The notes beneath the pieces are model-generated. The model saw only the letters and a program-made list of their open reading frames with translations. It ran no database searches and had not been told where the DNA came from. The translations under genes were made by a program, and so were the position numbers. From the NCBI GenBank assembly GCA_041574955.1, contig JBFGNS010000068.1:1-22661 (forward strand): DNA of 22,661 nt, given 5' to 3'. Positions 15,553 through 22,661 of this stretch are shown in pieces. Origin of the DNA: CALZJC01 sp041574955. GTDB taxonomy: Bacteria > Acidobacteriota > Thermoanaerobaculia > Multivoradales > JAHEKO01. Each line of letters starts with the position of its first letter. The first letter of the stretch is position 1.

Positions 15553-16308
15553 GTGCGGCGCAAGCGCAACCACCTGATCTGGGTCGGCCTGCTGATCACC
15601 GCGGTTGGCGCGGTCAGCTACTTCAGCTTCTTCGCCCGCATCCCGGCGCTGCGCGACTTTCCGTGGGTCAACCTGCCGCTGGTCGCGCTGGGGGCCGTGC
15701 TGTCGGCGCTGGCGGTGGCGCGCGCCTTCCGCCGGCCGGAGCGGTACCGCGGCAAGCTGTTGGGCGCTCTGGGCCTGGCGCTCTCGCTGCTGCTGGCGGG
15801 GCTGTTCGCGTTCTACGTGTTCTACCTCTCCTACCAGCTGCCCGCGGCCACGGCGCGGGCCACCGAGCTGGTCGAGGCACCTGGCTTCGCGCTCACCGCG
15901 GCCGACGGCGGCACGGTGCGGCTGGCCGACTATCGCGGCCGCAAGGTGGTGCTGGTCTTCTACCGCGGCTTCTGGTGACCGTTCTGCATGTCGGAGCTGC
16001 AGGGTCTGCAGCGGCGCATCGAAGAGATCCGCGAAGCCGGCGCCGAGGTGCTGGCGGTGAGCGTCGATCCGGCGGAGACGACGCGCGACAAGCTGGGCGG
16101 TCTGGGGCTGAGCTTCCCGCTGCTGGCGGATCCGCAGATGGAGGTGATCGACGCCTACGGCGTGCGCCACCCCGGCGGCATGGGGACCGACATCGCGCGC
16201 CCGGCCACCTTCTTGATCGACGAGTCGGGCCGCATCGTGTGGCGGGACCTGACCGAAAACTGGCGGGTGCGGGTGCGGCCCGAGCGCATCCTAGAGCAGC
16301 TCGGCTGA
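15553..16308 (+). CDS. Membrane-anchored peroxiredoxin-like selenoprotein (in-frame TGA = Sec142)
   Basis: Reading through one in-frame TGA (15976-15978) gives 251 residues. The N-terminus has three hydrophobic helices (about 8-28, 38-58, 69-93). Positive clusters before helix 1 (RRKRN) and between helices 2 and 3 (RRPERYRGK) put the rest outside the cytoplasm. Residues about 107-251 form an AhpC/TSA-type redoxin domain: APGFALTAADG, VVLVFYRGFW-U-PFC, EVLAVSVDP, FPLLADP and ATFLIDESGRIVW. Cys-containing relatives have RGxWCPxC, so the TGA sits on the first Cys of CxxC and makes U142xxC145. Homology continues unbroken and in frame after the TGA, and a bacterial-type SECIS stem-loop follows. 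It probably reduces peroxides or disulfides using extracytoplasmic thiols. The GTG start has GGAG eight bases upstream. A conventional gene finder would split it (stop at 15978, false start at 15988). The alternative is a nonsense mutation or base error at a Cys codon (TGC to TGA). Confidence 0.85.
15976..15978 (+). other. In-frame TGA selenocysteine codon
   Basis: This TGA is codon 142 of the redoxin gene, in the run YRGFW-U-PFCMSEL. It occupies the redox-active first Cys position of the family CxxC motif, differs from TGC or TGT by one base, and is the only stop in the 252-codon frame apart from the terminal TGA. Decoding needs SelB, tRNA-Sec, SelA and SelD, none of which are in the window. 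Confidence 0.82.
15996..16012 (+). promoter_or_regulatory. Bacterial SECIS stem-loop
   Basis: A perfect 7-bp stem, GCTGCAG (15996-16002) with CTGCAGC (16006-16012), closes a GGT loop starting 25 bases after the last base of the TGA. That meets the usual bacterial SECIS pattern: apical loop about 16-37 bases after UGA, and a G in the first loop positions. The tip GCAGGGTCTGC differs by one inserted G from GCAGGTCTGC of the E. coli fdhF SECIS (recalled), whose loop G and U contact SelB. The bulged U of fdhF is not evident. The element lies within coding sequence (ELQGLQ), as bacterial SECIS do. Confidence 0.8.
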
Positions 16309-16320
16309 GCCCGCCGGGCG

Positions 16321-18897
16321 GTGCCGCCGCCTGCCGTGTCGTCGCCTCCTGACAGCCCGCCGCCGTCGCTCGGGGAGCGGCTGCCGGCCGAGCCGACGCG
16401 CGACGCCGACCAGGCGCTCGAGCGCTTTCTCGGCTGGGTCGGCGATCTCGGCTTCGAGCTCTACCCGGCGCAGGAGGAGGCGCTGCTGGAGCTGTACTCG
16501 GGCCGCCACGTGGTGCTCGACACGCCCACCGGCTCGGGCAAGTCGTTGGTCGCCCTGGGGCTGCACTTCAAGGGGCTGTGCGAGGGGCGGCGTTCCTACT
16601 ACACCTCGCCGATCAAGGCGCTGGCGAGCGAGAAGTTCTTCGCGCTGTGCGACGAGCTGGGACCCGAGCGGGTGGGCATGCTGACCGGCGACGCCTCGAT
16701 CAACCCGAGCGCGCCGGTGGTTTGCTGCACCGCGGAGGTGCTGGCCAACATGGCGCTGCGCGACGCCGGCTTCGATGCGCCGTACGTGGTGATGGACGAG
16801 TTCCACTACTACTCCGACCCGGCGCGCGGTGTCGCCTGGCAGGTGCCGCTGGTGATGCTGCCGGCGACCCGCTTCCTGATGATGTCGGCCACCCTCGGCA
16901 ACACCGCACCGATCGCCGAGCGGCTCGAGCGGCGGACCGCCGTGCCGGTGGCGACCGTGCGCGGCGCCGAGCGGCCGGTGCCGCTCGAGTTCGACTACCG
17001 CGAGACGTCCATTCACCGCACGCTCGACCAGCTGCTGGCCGAGGAGCGGGCGCCGGTCTACGTCGTCAACTTCACCCAGCGCGAGTGCGCCGAGCTGGCA
17101 CAGAGCCTGACCTCGACCGCCGCCGCCGACCGCGACGAGCGCAAGGCGCTGCGCCGGGCGGTGGGCCACTTCCGGTTCGACACGCCGTACGGCAAGGAGC
17201 TGCGGCGTCTGGTGGGGTTCGGGGTCGGCGTGCACCACGCCGGGCTGCTGCCCAAGTACCGGCTGCTGGTCGAGCAGCTGTCGCAGCAGGGGCGGCTGAA
17301 GCTGATCTGCGGCACCGACACGCTGGGGGTCGGGGTCAACGTGCCGATCCGCACGGTGCTGTTCCGCAAGCTGGCCAAGTACGACGGCCGCAAGGTCGGC
17401 ATCCTGTCGGTGCGCGAGTTCCACCAGATCGCCGGCCGGGCCGGCCGCAAGGGGTTCGACGAGCGTGGCTGGGTGGTGGCGCAGGCCCCCGAGCACGTGG
17501 TGGAGAAGAAGCAGGCGGCCAAGAAGGGCAAGAAGAAGCCGCGCGCGCGGGGGCCGGCCAAGGGTGAGGTGAGCTGGGATCGGGAGACGTTCGACAGCCT
17601 GGTGCGCAAGCCGCCCGAGACCCTGCGCTCGCAGTTCCGCGTCGACCAGGGGATGGTGCTCAACCTGCTGCAGCGCGATGCCGACGCCAACGACCCGGAG
17701 CGCGGCAACTTCGCCTCGCTGCGCGAGCTGATCGCGGGCTGCCACGAGAGCGAGGGCCGCAAGCAGCGGCTGGTGGCGGAGGCGGCGCGGCTGGTGCTGT
17801 CGCTCTACCGTGCCGGCATCGTGCGGCTCGAGCGCGACCGCCGGTCGGGCTACTGGTGGGTGTCGGTCGAGGAGGAGCTGCAGCGGGAGTTCTCGATGCA
17901 TCAGCCGCTGTCGCTCTACCTGGTCGAAAGCCTCGAGCTGCTCGACGAGGGATCGCCGGAGCACGCGCTCGACCTGCTGTCGGTGGTCGAGTCGATCCTC
18001 GAGAACCCGCGGCCGGTGCTGTTCGCGCAGCGCCACCAGCGTAAGAGCGAGCTGGTGGCGCGGCTCAAGGCCGAAGGGGTGGGGTACGAGGAGCGCATGG
18101 CGCGGCTGGACGAGGTCAGCTGGCCGCAGCCGCGCCGGGAGTTCGCCGAAGAGTCGTTCCGCCGCTTCCGCCAGCGCCACCCGTGGGTGAGAGGCGAGAG
18201 CGTGCGGCCGAAGTCGATCGGGCGCGAGATCTACGAGCAGTACTGGAGCTTCGGCGACTTCGTGCGCCGCTACGGGCTGGCGCGCAGCGAGGGCGTGCTG
18301 TTGCGCTATCTGTCGCAGCTTTACAAGACCCTGGCCCACAACGTGCCGGAGGCGGTCAAGACCGAGCCCGTCTACGACCTCGAGGCGTTCTTCCGAACGC
18401 TGCTCGAGCGCACCGATACCAGCCTGCTCGAAGAGTGGGAGAGCCTGCTCCATCCCGAGCTCCGGTCGCGGCGCGACGAGGAGCGGGAGGCGGCGCGGCG
18501 GGCTCTACGCAGCTACGAGCTGTTCCACGACCCGCGCGCCTTCGCCGCTCGGGTGCGGGCCGAGCTGCACCAGGTGGTGCGGGCGCTGGCCGCCGGCGAC
18601 TGGCAGCAGGCCGCCGAGGCGGTGCGCCAGGACCCCGCCGACCCGTGGCCGGCGGAGCGGTTCGAGGAGGCGCTCGCGCCGTTTGTCGCGGAGTACGGCG
18701 AGCCGGTGTTCTCGGCCGCCGCGCGGCTCGCCCACCACACCCGGGTCGAGGCGGCCGGCGCGCGCCGCTGGCTGGTCGAGCAGACCCTGCTGGATCCGGC
18801 GGGCGACGGGCTGTGGCGGCTCGCCGGCACCGTCGACCTGTCGGCCGGCCAGCCGCTCGAGGGGCCGCTGGTGACGCTGCGCGAGATCGGGCCGTAG
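16321..18897 (+). CDS. Ski2-like DEAD/DEAH-box helicase with DUF3516 C-terminus
   Basis: The product is 858 residues. The superfamily 2 motifs are intact: YPAQEEALLEL (Q-like), TPTGSGKS (Walker A, Lys74), DEFH (159-162, a DExH form), SAT (189-191), VGVHHAGLLPKYR, GTDTLGVGVNVP and QIAGRAGRKG (motif VI, from Gln369). A basic Lys/Arg/Ala linker (about 400-420) leads into a long DUF3516-type C-terminal region with the FRVDQGMVLNLLQRD signature seen in bacterial Ski2-like proteins. These are presumed ATP-dependent RNA or DNA helicases; the substrate is unknown. The GTG start at 16321 follows the selenoprotein stop by 12 bases, so co-transcription is likely, although the SD is weak; GTG 16336 is an in-frame alternative. 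The first 20 residues are a Pro/Ser-rich leader. Confidence 0.9.
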   Translation: MPPPAVSSPPDSPPPSLGERLPAEPTRDADQALERFLGWVGDLGFELYPAQEEALLELYSGRHVVLDTPTGSGKSLVALGLHFKGLCEGRRSYYTSPIKALASEKFFALCDELGPERVGMLTGDASINPSAPVVCCTAEVLANMALRDAGFDAPYVVMDEFHYYSDPARGVAWQVPLVMLPATRFLMMSATLGNTAPIAERLERRTAVPVATVRGAERPVPLEFDYRETSIHRTLDQLLAEERAPVYVVNFTQRECAELAQSLTSTAAADRDERKALRRAVGHFRFDTPYGKELRRLVGFGVGVHHAGLLPKYRLLVEQLSQQGRLKLICGTDTLGVGVNVPIRTVLFRKLAKYDGRKVGILSVREFHQIAGRAGRKGFDERGWVVAQAPEHVVEKKQAAKKGKKKPRARGPAKGEVSWDRETFDSLVRKPPETLRSQFRVDQGMVLNLLQRDADANDPERGNFASLRELIAGCHESEGRKQRLVAEAARLVLSLYRAGIVRLERDRRSGYWWVSVEEELQREFSMHQPLSLYLVESLELLDEGSPEHALDLLSVVESILENPRPVLFAQRHQRKSELVARLKAEGVGYEERMARLDEVSWPQPRREFAEESFRRFRQRHPWVRGESVRPKSIGREIYEQYWSFGDFVRRYGLARSEGVLLRYLSQLYKTLAHNVPEAVKTEPVYDLEAFFRTLLERTDTSLLEEWESLLHPELRSRRDEEREAARRALRSYELFHDPRAFAARVRAELHQVVRALAAGDWQQAAEAVRQDPADPWPAERFEEALAPFVAEYGEPVFSAAARLAHHTRVEAAGARRWLVEQTLLDPAGDGLWRLAGTVDLSAGQPLEGPLVTLREIGP

Positions 18898-18993
18898 GGC
18901 CCGACAGCGCGGCGGCCGCCTGGCACGCCGGTTGCTTTTCGTTCCGGCTGCGGCCGGCCCGTTGCCGCGCCGCGTTCGAAGGAGCCGCAAGCC

Positions 18994-19641
18994 ATGCGCT
19001 TCGCCATCCAGATCCTGCTGGCGGTGTCGTTGGTGTCGCCGGTTGCCGCCGCCGCCGCCGACTGGCAGCTGACGCCGCTCCTCGGCTACCGGTCGAGCGA
19101 CCTCGAGTACTCGACCGGTATCGTTTGTTTCCGGGCGCCGTGCCCGCAGTCGGCGGCTGCCGAGGACGACTGGCTGTACGGTGGCAGCCTGCGTCTGGCG
19201 CTCGACGACCGCTGGCAGTTCGAGCTGCTGCTCAACCGCCAGGTGACCGACCTGGTCAGCAACGATCGGCTGGTCGGCCTGGCCATCCTGGTGCCCGAGG
19301 GGACGCCGCTCGAGGAGGGCGGCAGCCTGCCGTCTGCCGAGCTGCGGATGGTCCACCTGCAGGCCGGCCTGGTGCGCGGCTGGCAGCTGCGTTCGGTGTC
19401 GCCCTACGCTGCCGCCGCCGCCGGCGTGACGCGGCTGAGCGCCGACCCGTCGCTCGCTTTCGGCGGCACCCCCGACGGCGACAAGCTGTCGTTCAGCCTG
19501 GCCGCCGGCCTCGACGTCCCCCTCAAGGGACGGTTCGGCGCGCGCGTCGAGTCGCGCGTCTACGCGGTCGATCTGCCGCAGCGGCTCGGCGGCCGCTTCC
19601 TCCAGTCGGAGCTGGTCACCGGGGTGTCGATCAAGCTGTAA
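18994..19641 (+). CDS. Outer-membrane beta-barrel protein (OmpW/OMP_b-brl type), hypothetical
   Basis: The product is 215 residues with a Sec signal peptide (ILLAVSLVSPVAAAAADW, cleavage probably after AAA). The mature part alternates hydrophobic and polar residues in strands typical of small outer-membrane barrels: WQLTPLLGYRSS, LYGGSLRLALDDRWQFELLL, VSPYAAAAAGVTRLS, LSFSLAAGLDVPLKGRFGARVESRVY, and a C-terminal VTGVSIKL strand. A short Cys pair (VCFRAPCPQ) lies in an early, probably extracellular loop and could form a disulfide. The ATG has AAGGAG (18979-18984) nine bases upstream. The 96 bases between the helicase stop and this gene contain GC-rich palindromes but no clear promoter. No specific function can be named. 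Confidence 0.75.
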   Translation: MRFAIQILLAVSLVSPVAAAAADWQLTPLLGYRSSDLEYSTGIVCFRAPCPQSAAAEDDWLYGGSLRLALDDRWQFELLLNRQVTDLVSNDRLVGLAILVPEGTPLEEGGSLPSAELRMVHLQAGLVRGWQLRSVSPYAAAAAGVTRLSADPSLAFGGTPDGDKLSFSLAAGLDVPLKGRFGARVESRVYAVDLPQRLGGRFLQSELVTGVSIKL

Positions 19642-19650
19642 CCGCTGGCG

Positions 19651-19667
19651 GGCGGCAGCGAGCCGCC
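19651..19667 (+). terminator. First hairpin of a tandem terminator after the barrel gene
   Basis: GGCGGC (19651-19656) and GCCGCC (19662-19667) form a 6-bp stem with a 5-base loop, 9 bases after the TAA stop, followed by ATCTT. It is weak alone but is followed by a stronger hairpin. Confidence 0.35.
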
Positions 19668-19677
19668 ATCTTCCCTG

Positions 19678-19701
19678 GCGGCCGGCCGGTGGGCCGGCCG
19701 C
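19678..19701 (+). terminator. Strong GC hairpin, likely terminator
   Basis: GCGGCCGGCC (19678-19687) pairs perfectly with GGCCGGCCGC (19692-19701) around a GGTG loop, and the tail is ACGCATTT. A 10-bp all-GC stem just after a gene end and before the next transcription unit fits an intrinsic terminator with a poor U-tract. Confidence 0.5.
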
Positions 19702-19749
19702 ACGCATTTGGCCAAAACCGTTACGCTACGGTCGTCGCCGCCTCCGTCT

Positions 19750-20265
19750 GTGAACCGTCCCGTGATCCGTCTCCCACTCCTCCGCCTGCTCGTCGCGGGT
19801 TTCGTGCTGCTGGTCGCCCCGGCGGTGGCGGACCCACCGGAGCAGCGAGACCTGGTCGGCTGGGTCGAGCGGGTGTACCTGGCCGATGTCGGCTTCGAGC
19901 TCAAGGCCAAGCTGGACACCGGTGCCGAGACCTCGTCGCTCGACGCCGTCGACATCAGGCGGTTCCGCCGCCGCGGCGAGAGCTGGGTCCGCTTTACCGT
20001 CGAGGACCCCGAGAGCGGCGACGAGGTGAGGCTGGAGCGGCCGCTGGTGCGGCGCGTATGGATCAAGCGTCACGGCGCCGAGTCCCAGCGGCGCCCGGTG
20101 GTGGAGCTGACCTTCTGCCTGGGCGAGCACGAGCGGCAGGTCGAGTTCAGCCTGATCGACCGCAGCCACTTCATCTATCCGGTGCTGCTCGGGCGCAGCG
20201 CGCTGGCCGGAATCGCGGTGGTCGATCCGCACGAGACCTTCATCCACGACCCCGACTGCGAATGA
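19750..20265 (+). CDS. RimB-like retropepsin family protease (COG4067), exported
   Basis: The product is 171 residues. It has an N-terminal hydrophobic segment (LPLLRLLVAGFVLLVAPAVA), a likely signal peptide. The mature domain shows the retropepsin catalytic motif KLDTGAETSSL (Asp56-Thr57-Gly58), followed by VELTFCLG and SHFIYPVLLGRSALAG, matching the RimB / 'ATP-dependent zinc protease' family, which are aspartic endopeptidases rather than zinc enzymes. GTG 19750 is preferred because it gives a compact signal peptide; TTG 19708 and GTG 19762 are in-frame alternatives, and none has a good SD. The stop overlaps the next ATG (ATGA). The trio of this protease, a 7TM inactive transglutaminase and a RimK-like ligase is a recurrent neighbourhood, so the protease probably cuts a product of that system (inference). 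Confidence 0.87.
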   Translation: MNRPVIRLPLLRLLVAGFVLLVAPAVADPPEQRDLVGWVERVYLADVGFELKAKLDTGAETSSLDAVDIRRFRRRGESWVRFTVEDPESGDEVRLERPLVRRVWIKRHGAESQRRPVVELTFCLGEHERQVEFSLIDRSHFIYPVLLGRSALAGIAVVDPHETFIHDPDCE

Positions 20266-21785
20266 GCCGCCTGCCGCTCCACCTGCTTTGTGGCTTGCTG
20301 ACGGTGGTGGGGGCGGGGGTGTTCGTCTACAAGGTGGCGGCGCTGGGCTTTCCGGTGGCGCCCGAGTCCGAGACCCAGGTGTGGACGGTGCAGGCCCGGT
20401 TCAGCATCGACGCCGGCCGGCAGCCGGTGAAGGCGGTGCTGCAGGTGCCCAGCGGGCGGCCCGGCTACGCTATCCTGGACGAGAACTTCGTGTCGCGCGG
20501 TTACGGCCTCAGCCTGGACGAGAAGAACGACCACCGGTCGGCCCGCTGGGCGATCCGCCAGGCCGCGGGGCGCCAGACCCTCTACTACCGGGCGGTGGTC
20601 TACGCCGACCCCGGCCGCCGGCTCACCGCGCCGCCGCCACCACCCGATCCCCCCGAGCTGGGCGAGCCGTTCCAGACCGCGCTCGAGAGCGTGCTGGCCG
20701 AGGCGCGCCGGGAGTCGGCGGACGTGCCGACCCTGGCGGCGGCGCTCGTCGCCCGGCTGGCGCACGGCGGCGAAGACGACGAGCCGGTGCGGCTGCTGCT
20801 CGCCGGTGGCGGCTCGGTGGGCCGCCGGGCGGCGCTGGTGGTCGAGCTGCTGGCGGCCGGTGGGGTGCCGGCGCGGGTGGCCTACGGCCTGGAGCTCGAG
20901 CAGCGGCGACGCAGCGCCCGCTTCCGACCCTGGCTCGAGGTGTGGGACGAGGGCCGCTGGCTGGCGTTCGATCCCGAGACCGGCAGCGAGGGCTGGCCCG
21001 AGCAGACGCTGGTGTGGTGGCGCGGCGATGCACCGCTCATCCAGGTGCAGGGGGCGCGCAACCCGGAGGTCGAGGTGTCGGTGCAGAGCGACACCGTGGC
21101 GGCGATGGAGGTGGCCGAGCGCCGCGCCGAGCTGCGCAGCTCGCGGCTGGTCGAGTTCTCGCTGTTCGGGCTGCCGATCCAGACCCAGGCGGTGTACGCG
21201 GTGATGCTGCTGATCCCGGTCGGCGCCCTGCTGATGGTGGTGCTCAGGAACCTCGTCGGCATCAAGACCTTCGGCACCTTCATGCCGATCCTGGTGGCGC
21301 TGTCGTTCCGCGAGACCCGGCTGGTGTGGGGCCTGGTGCTGTTCACCGTGGTGGTGGCCATCGGGCTCGGGCTGCGCTTCACCCTGGAGCGGCTGCGTCT
21401 GCTACTGGTGCCCCGGCTGGCGGCGGTGCTGACCATCGTGGTCCTGCTGATGGCCGCGATCAGCGTGTTGAGCCACCGGCTGGGGCTCGAGACCGGGCTG
21501 AGCGTGGCTCTCTTCCCGCTCGTCATCCTGACCATGGCCATCGAGCGGCTGTCGATCGTCTGGGAGGAGCGGGGCGCCGCCGAGGCAGTCCAGGAGGGGC
21601 TCGGCAGCCTGCTGGTGGCGGCGGTCTGCTACCTGGTGATGAGCCTCGATTTGGTCGAGCACCTGGTGTTCACCTTCCCCGAGCTGCTGCTGGTCGTGCT
21701 GGCGGCCACCCTGCTGCTCGGCCGCTACCGCGGCTTCCGGCTGCTCGAGCTGACGCGCTTCAAGACGCTGGCGGAGGGCGGCTGA
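20262..21785 (+). CDS. Inactive transglutaminase fused to seven transmembrane helices
   Basis: The product is 507 residues. An N-terminal membrane helix (about 4-27) is followed by a periplasmic transglutaminase-like domain (about 30-295) and then a cluster of hydrophobic helices (about 305-495), including QTQAVYAVMLLIPVGALLMV and FGTFMPILVALSF. The core transglutaminase motifs are lost: the Cys position falls in GGSVGRRAALVVELLAAGG with no Cys, and the His of the HxW-type motif is Pro223 (RPWLEVW); Asp in AFDPETG remains. This matches the families described as inactive transglutaminase fused to 7TM helices. It overlaps the protease gene by four bases and the ligase gene by one, so the three are certainly one operon. 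It probably acts as a membrane receptor or scaffold that binds a peptide or glutamate-rich ligand. Confidence 0.92.
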   Translation: MSRLPLHLLCGLLTVVGAGVFVYKVAALGFPVAPESETQVWTVQARFSIDAGRQPVKAVLQVPSGRPGYAILDENFVSRGYGLSLDEKNDHRSARWAIRQAAGRQTLYYRAVVYADPGRRLTAPPPPPDPPELGEPFQTALESVLAEARRESADVPTLAAALVARLAHGGEDDEPVRLLLAGGGSVGRRAALVVELLAAGGVPARVAYGLELEQRRRSARFRPWLEVWDEGRWLAFDPETGSEGWPEQTLVWWRGDAPLIQVQGARNPEVEVSVQSDTVAAMEVAERRAELRSSRLVEFSLFGLPIQTQAVYAVMLLIPVGALLMVVLRNLVGIKTFGTFMPILVALSFRETRLVWGLVLFTVVVAIGLGLRFTLERLRLLLVPRLAAVLTIVVLLMAAISVLSHRLGLETGLSVALFPLVILTMAIERLSIVWEERGAAEAVQEGLGSLLVAAVCYLVMSLDLVEHLVFTFPELLLVVLAATLLLGRYRGFRLLELTRFKTLAEGG

Positions 21786-22661
21786 TGCTCGGTCTCGGGC
21801 GGCGGCTGAAAGAGCGCGGCGTACTCGGCATCAACCGGCGCAACGCCGACTACATCGCGCTCGCCAACTCGCGCCGGCTCTACCCGCTGGTCGACGACAA
21901 GCTCGAGACCAAGCGGCTGGCGCTGGCGGCGGGCATGGCGGTGCCGGAGCTGTACGGCGTGGTCGCCGCGCAGCACGAGATCGACGACCTGCTGCCGTCG
22001 CTGGTGGCGGAGCACGAGGACTTCGTGATCAAGCCGGCGCACGGTAGCGGTGGCAACGGCATCCTGGTCATCGCCGGCCGCCGCGGCTCGCGCTTCCGCA
22101 AGGCGAGCGGCGAGCTGATAGACGGCGACGAGCTCTACCACCACGTGTCCAACGCGCTGTCGGGGCTGTACAGCCTGGGCGGCCAGCGCGACCGCGTGAT
22201 GATCGAGTACCGGGTGCGGTTCGACCGCCTGTTCGAGAAGATCACCTACAAGGGCGTGCCCGATCTGCGCACCGTGGTCTACCGCGGCTACCCGGTGATG
22301 TCGATGGCGCGTCTGCCGACCCGCGCTTCGGACGGCAAGGCCAACCTGCACCAGGGGGCGGTGGGCGTCGGCATCGACCTGGCCAGCGGGGTCACCGTCG
22401 GCGGCGTGCTGGGCAACCAGGCGGTGGCCGAGCACCCCGACACCGGCCGGCCGGTGGCCGGCATCCAGATCCCCGGCTGGCCCGATCTGCTCGAGCTCGC
22501 GGCCCGCTGCTACGACATCACCGGGCTGGGCTATCTCGGCGTCGATGTGGTGCTCGACCGCGACCTCGGGCCGCTGGTGCTCGAGCTCAACGCGCGCCCG
22601 GGCCTCAACATCCAGATCGCCAACCGCCAGGGGCTGCGCACCCGGCTCGAACGGGTGGCGG
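21785..22661 (+). CDS. RimK-related alpha-L-glutamate ligase-like ATP-grasp protein (3' truncated by window)
   Basis: The 292 visible codons begin MLGLGRRLKERGVLGINRRN, the diagnostic start of the 'alpha-L-glutamate ligase-like' (rimK-related) family. ATP-grasp marks are FVIKPAHGSGGNGILVI (the nucleotide-binding Lys and Gly loop), VMIEYRVRFDR, and LVLELNARPGLNIQIAN, with the metal-binding Glu and Asn. RimK-type enzymes add glutamate through an ATP-dependent acyl-phosphate; the acceptor of this branch is not known to me. No membrane segment is seen, so it is cytoplasmic. The ATG shares its A with the TGA of the 7TM gene (TGATG). The gene continues beyond the window; family length suggests only a short part is missing. 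Confidence 0.92.
   Translation, partial: MLGLGRRLKERGVLGINRRNADYIALANSRRLYPLVDDKLETKRLALAAGMAVPELYGVVAAQHEIDDLLPSLVAEHEDFVIKPAHGSGGNGILVIAGRRGSRFRKASGELIDGDELYHHVSNALSGLYSLGGQRDRVMIEYRVRFDRLFEKITYKGVPDLRTVVYRGYPVMSMARLPTRASDGKANLHQGAVGVGIDLASGVTVGGVLGNQAVAEHPDTGRPVAGIQIPGWPDLLELAARCYDITGLGYLGVDVVLDRDLGPLVLELNARPGLNIQIANRQGLRTRLERVA

Noticed and set aside
15553..15978. Pseudogene or nonsense mutation in the redoxin gene
   Set aside because: Both sides remain in one frame with no other lesion, the TGA is exactly at the redox Cys, and a SECIS-type hairpin follows at the right distance. It remains the main alternative.
15988..16308. Separate 106-residue gene starting at ATG 15988
   Set aside because: It would begin in the middle of the redoxin domain, three codons after the TGA, without a Shine-Dalgarno; it is the C-terminal part of the selenoprotein.
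16309..16320. GCCC-GCC-GGGC mini-hairpin as a terminator between selenoprotein and helicase genes
   Set aside because: Only a 4-bp stem with no T-tract; too small to stop transcription.
16291..18453. 720-residue minus-strand open frame
   Set aside because: Antisense to the well-supported helicase, with no motif.
19708..19749. TTG start for the retropepsin gene
   Set aside because: It adds a 14-residue polar leader before the signal peptide and lacks an SD; GTG 19750 fits an exported protein better.
1..22661. CRISPR array, tRNA, rRNA or insertion sequence
   Set aside because: I found no regularly spaced direct repeats, no cloverleaf-like segment and no transposase-like protein; gaps between genes are all under 180 bases.

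Overview
The window is very GC-rich (roughly 70% by eye) and densely coded. It holds 15 protein genes on both strands, with many GTG starts and several stop/start overlaps of 1-4 bases. Lipoprotein or Sec-type signal peptides, an outer-membrane beta-barrel candidate and a periplasmic quinoprotein-like propeller point to a Gram-negative, diderm bacterium. The gene mix (DUF1572, degenerate amidohydrolases, DUF3516 helicase, PQQ-like propeller) suggests Acidobacteriota or a nearby lineage, but that placement is inference. I see no tRNA, rRNA, CRISPR array, transposase or phage gene, so this looks like chromosomal backbone with unusual genes in it.

Left part (1-7.7 kb): a DUF4442 hotdog protein overlaps a nitronate monooxygenase-like flavoprotein. 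These converge on a yceH homologue. Divergent from yceH is a 960-residue protein made of two tandem acetoacetate-decarboxylase-like halves plus an unrecognised C-terminal domain, followed 33 bases later by an FHA-domain protein. A metallo-beta-lactamase-fold lipoprotein converges on the FHA gene.

Middle part (7.8-15.4 kb): a PflX-type (COG1313) radical SAM gene, then a minus-strand block. The block contains a two-module amidohydrolase (a degenerate module followed by an intact one), overlapped by a second, degenerate amidohydrolase, and, upstream, a PQQ-like propeller protein with a pair of EF-hands inserted. A DinB/DUF1572 protein follows.

Right part (15.5-22.7 kb): the most notable locus is at 15553-16308. 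It encodes a membrane-anchored peroxiredoxin-like protein whose frame is interrupted by one in-frame TGA, exactly where the family has the first Cys of its CxxC motif (YRGFW-U-PFC). Eighteen bases after the TGA there is a perfect 7-bp stem with a GGT loop that closely resembles the apical part of the E. coli fdhF SECIS. I read it as a selenoprotein of 251 residues with three membrane helices and a probably extracytoplasmic redoxin domain. Twelve bases after it comes a Ski2-like DUF3516 helicase, then an outer-membrane beta-barrel candidate with tandem terminator hairpins. Last is a tightly overlapped trio: a RimB-like retropepsin, an inactive transglutaminase fused to seven membrane helices, and a RimK-like ATP-grasp ligase that runs off the window end.
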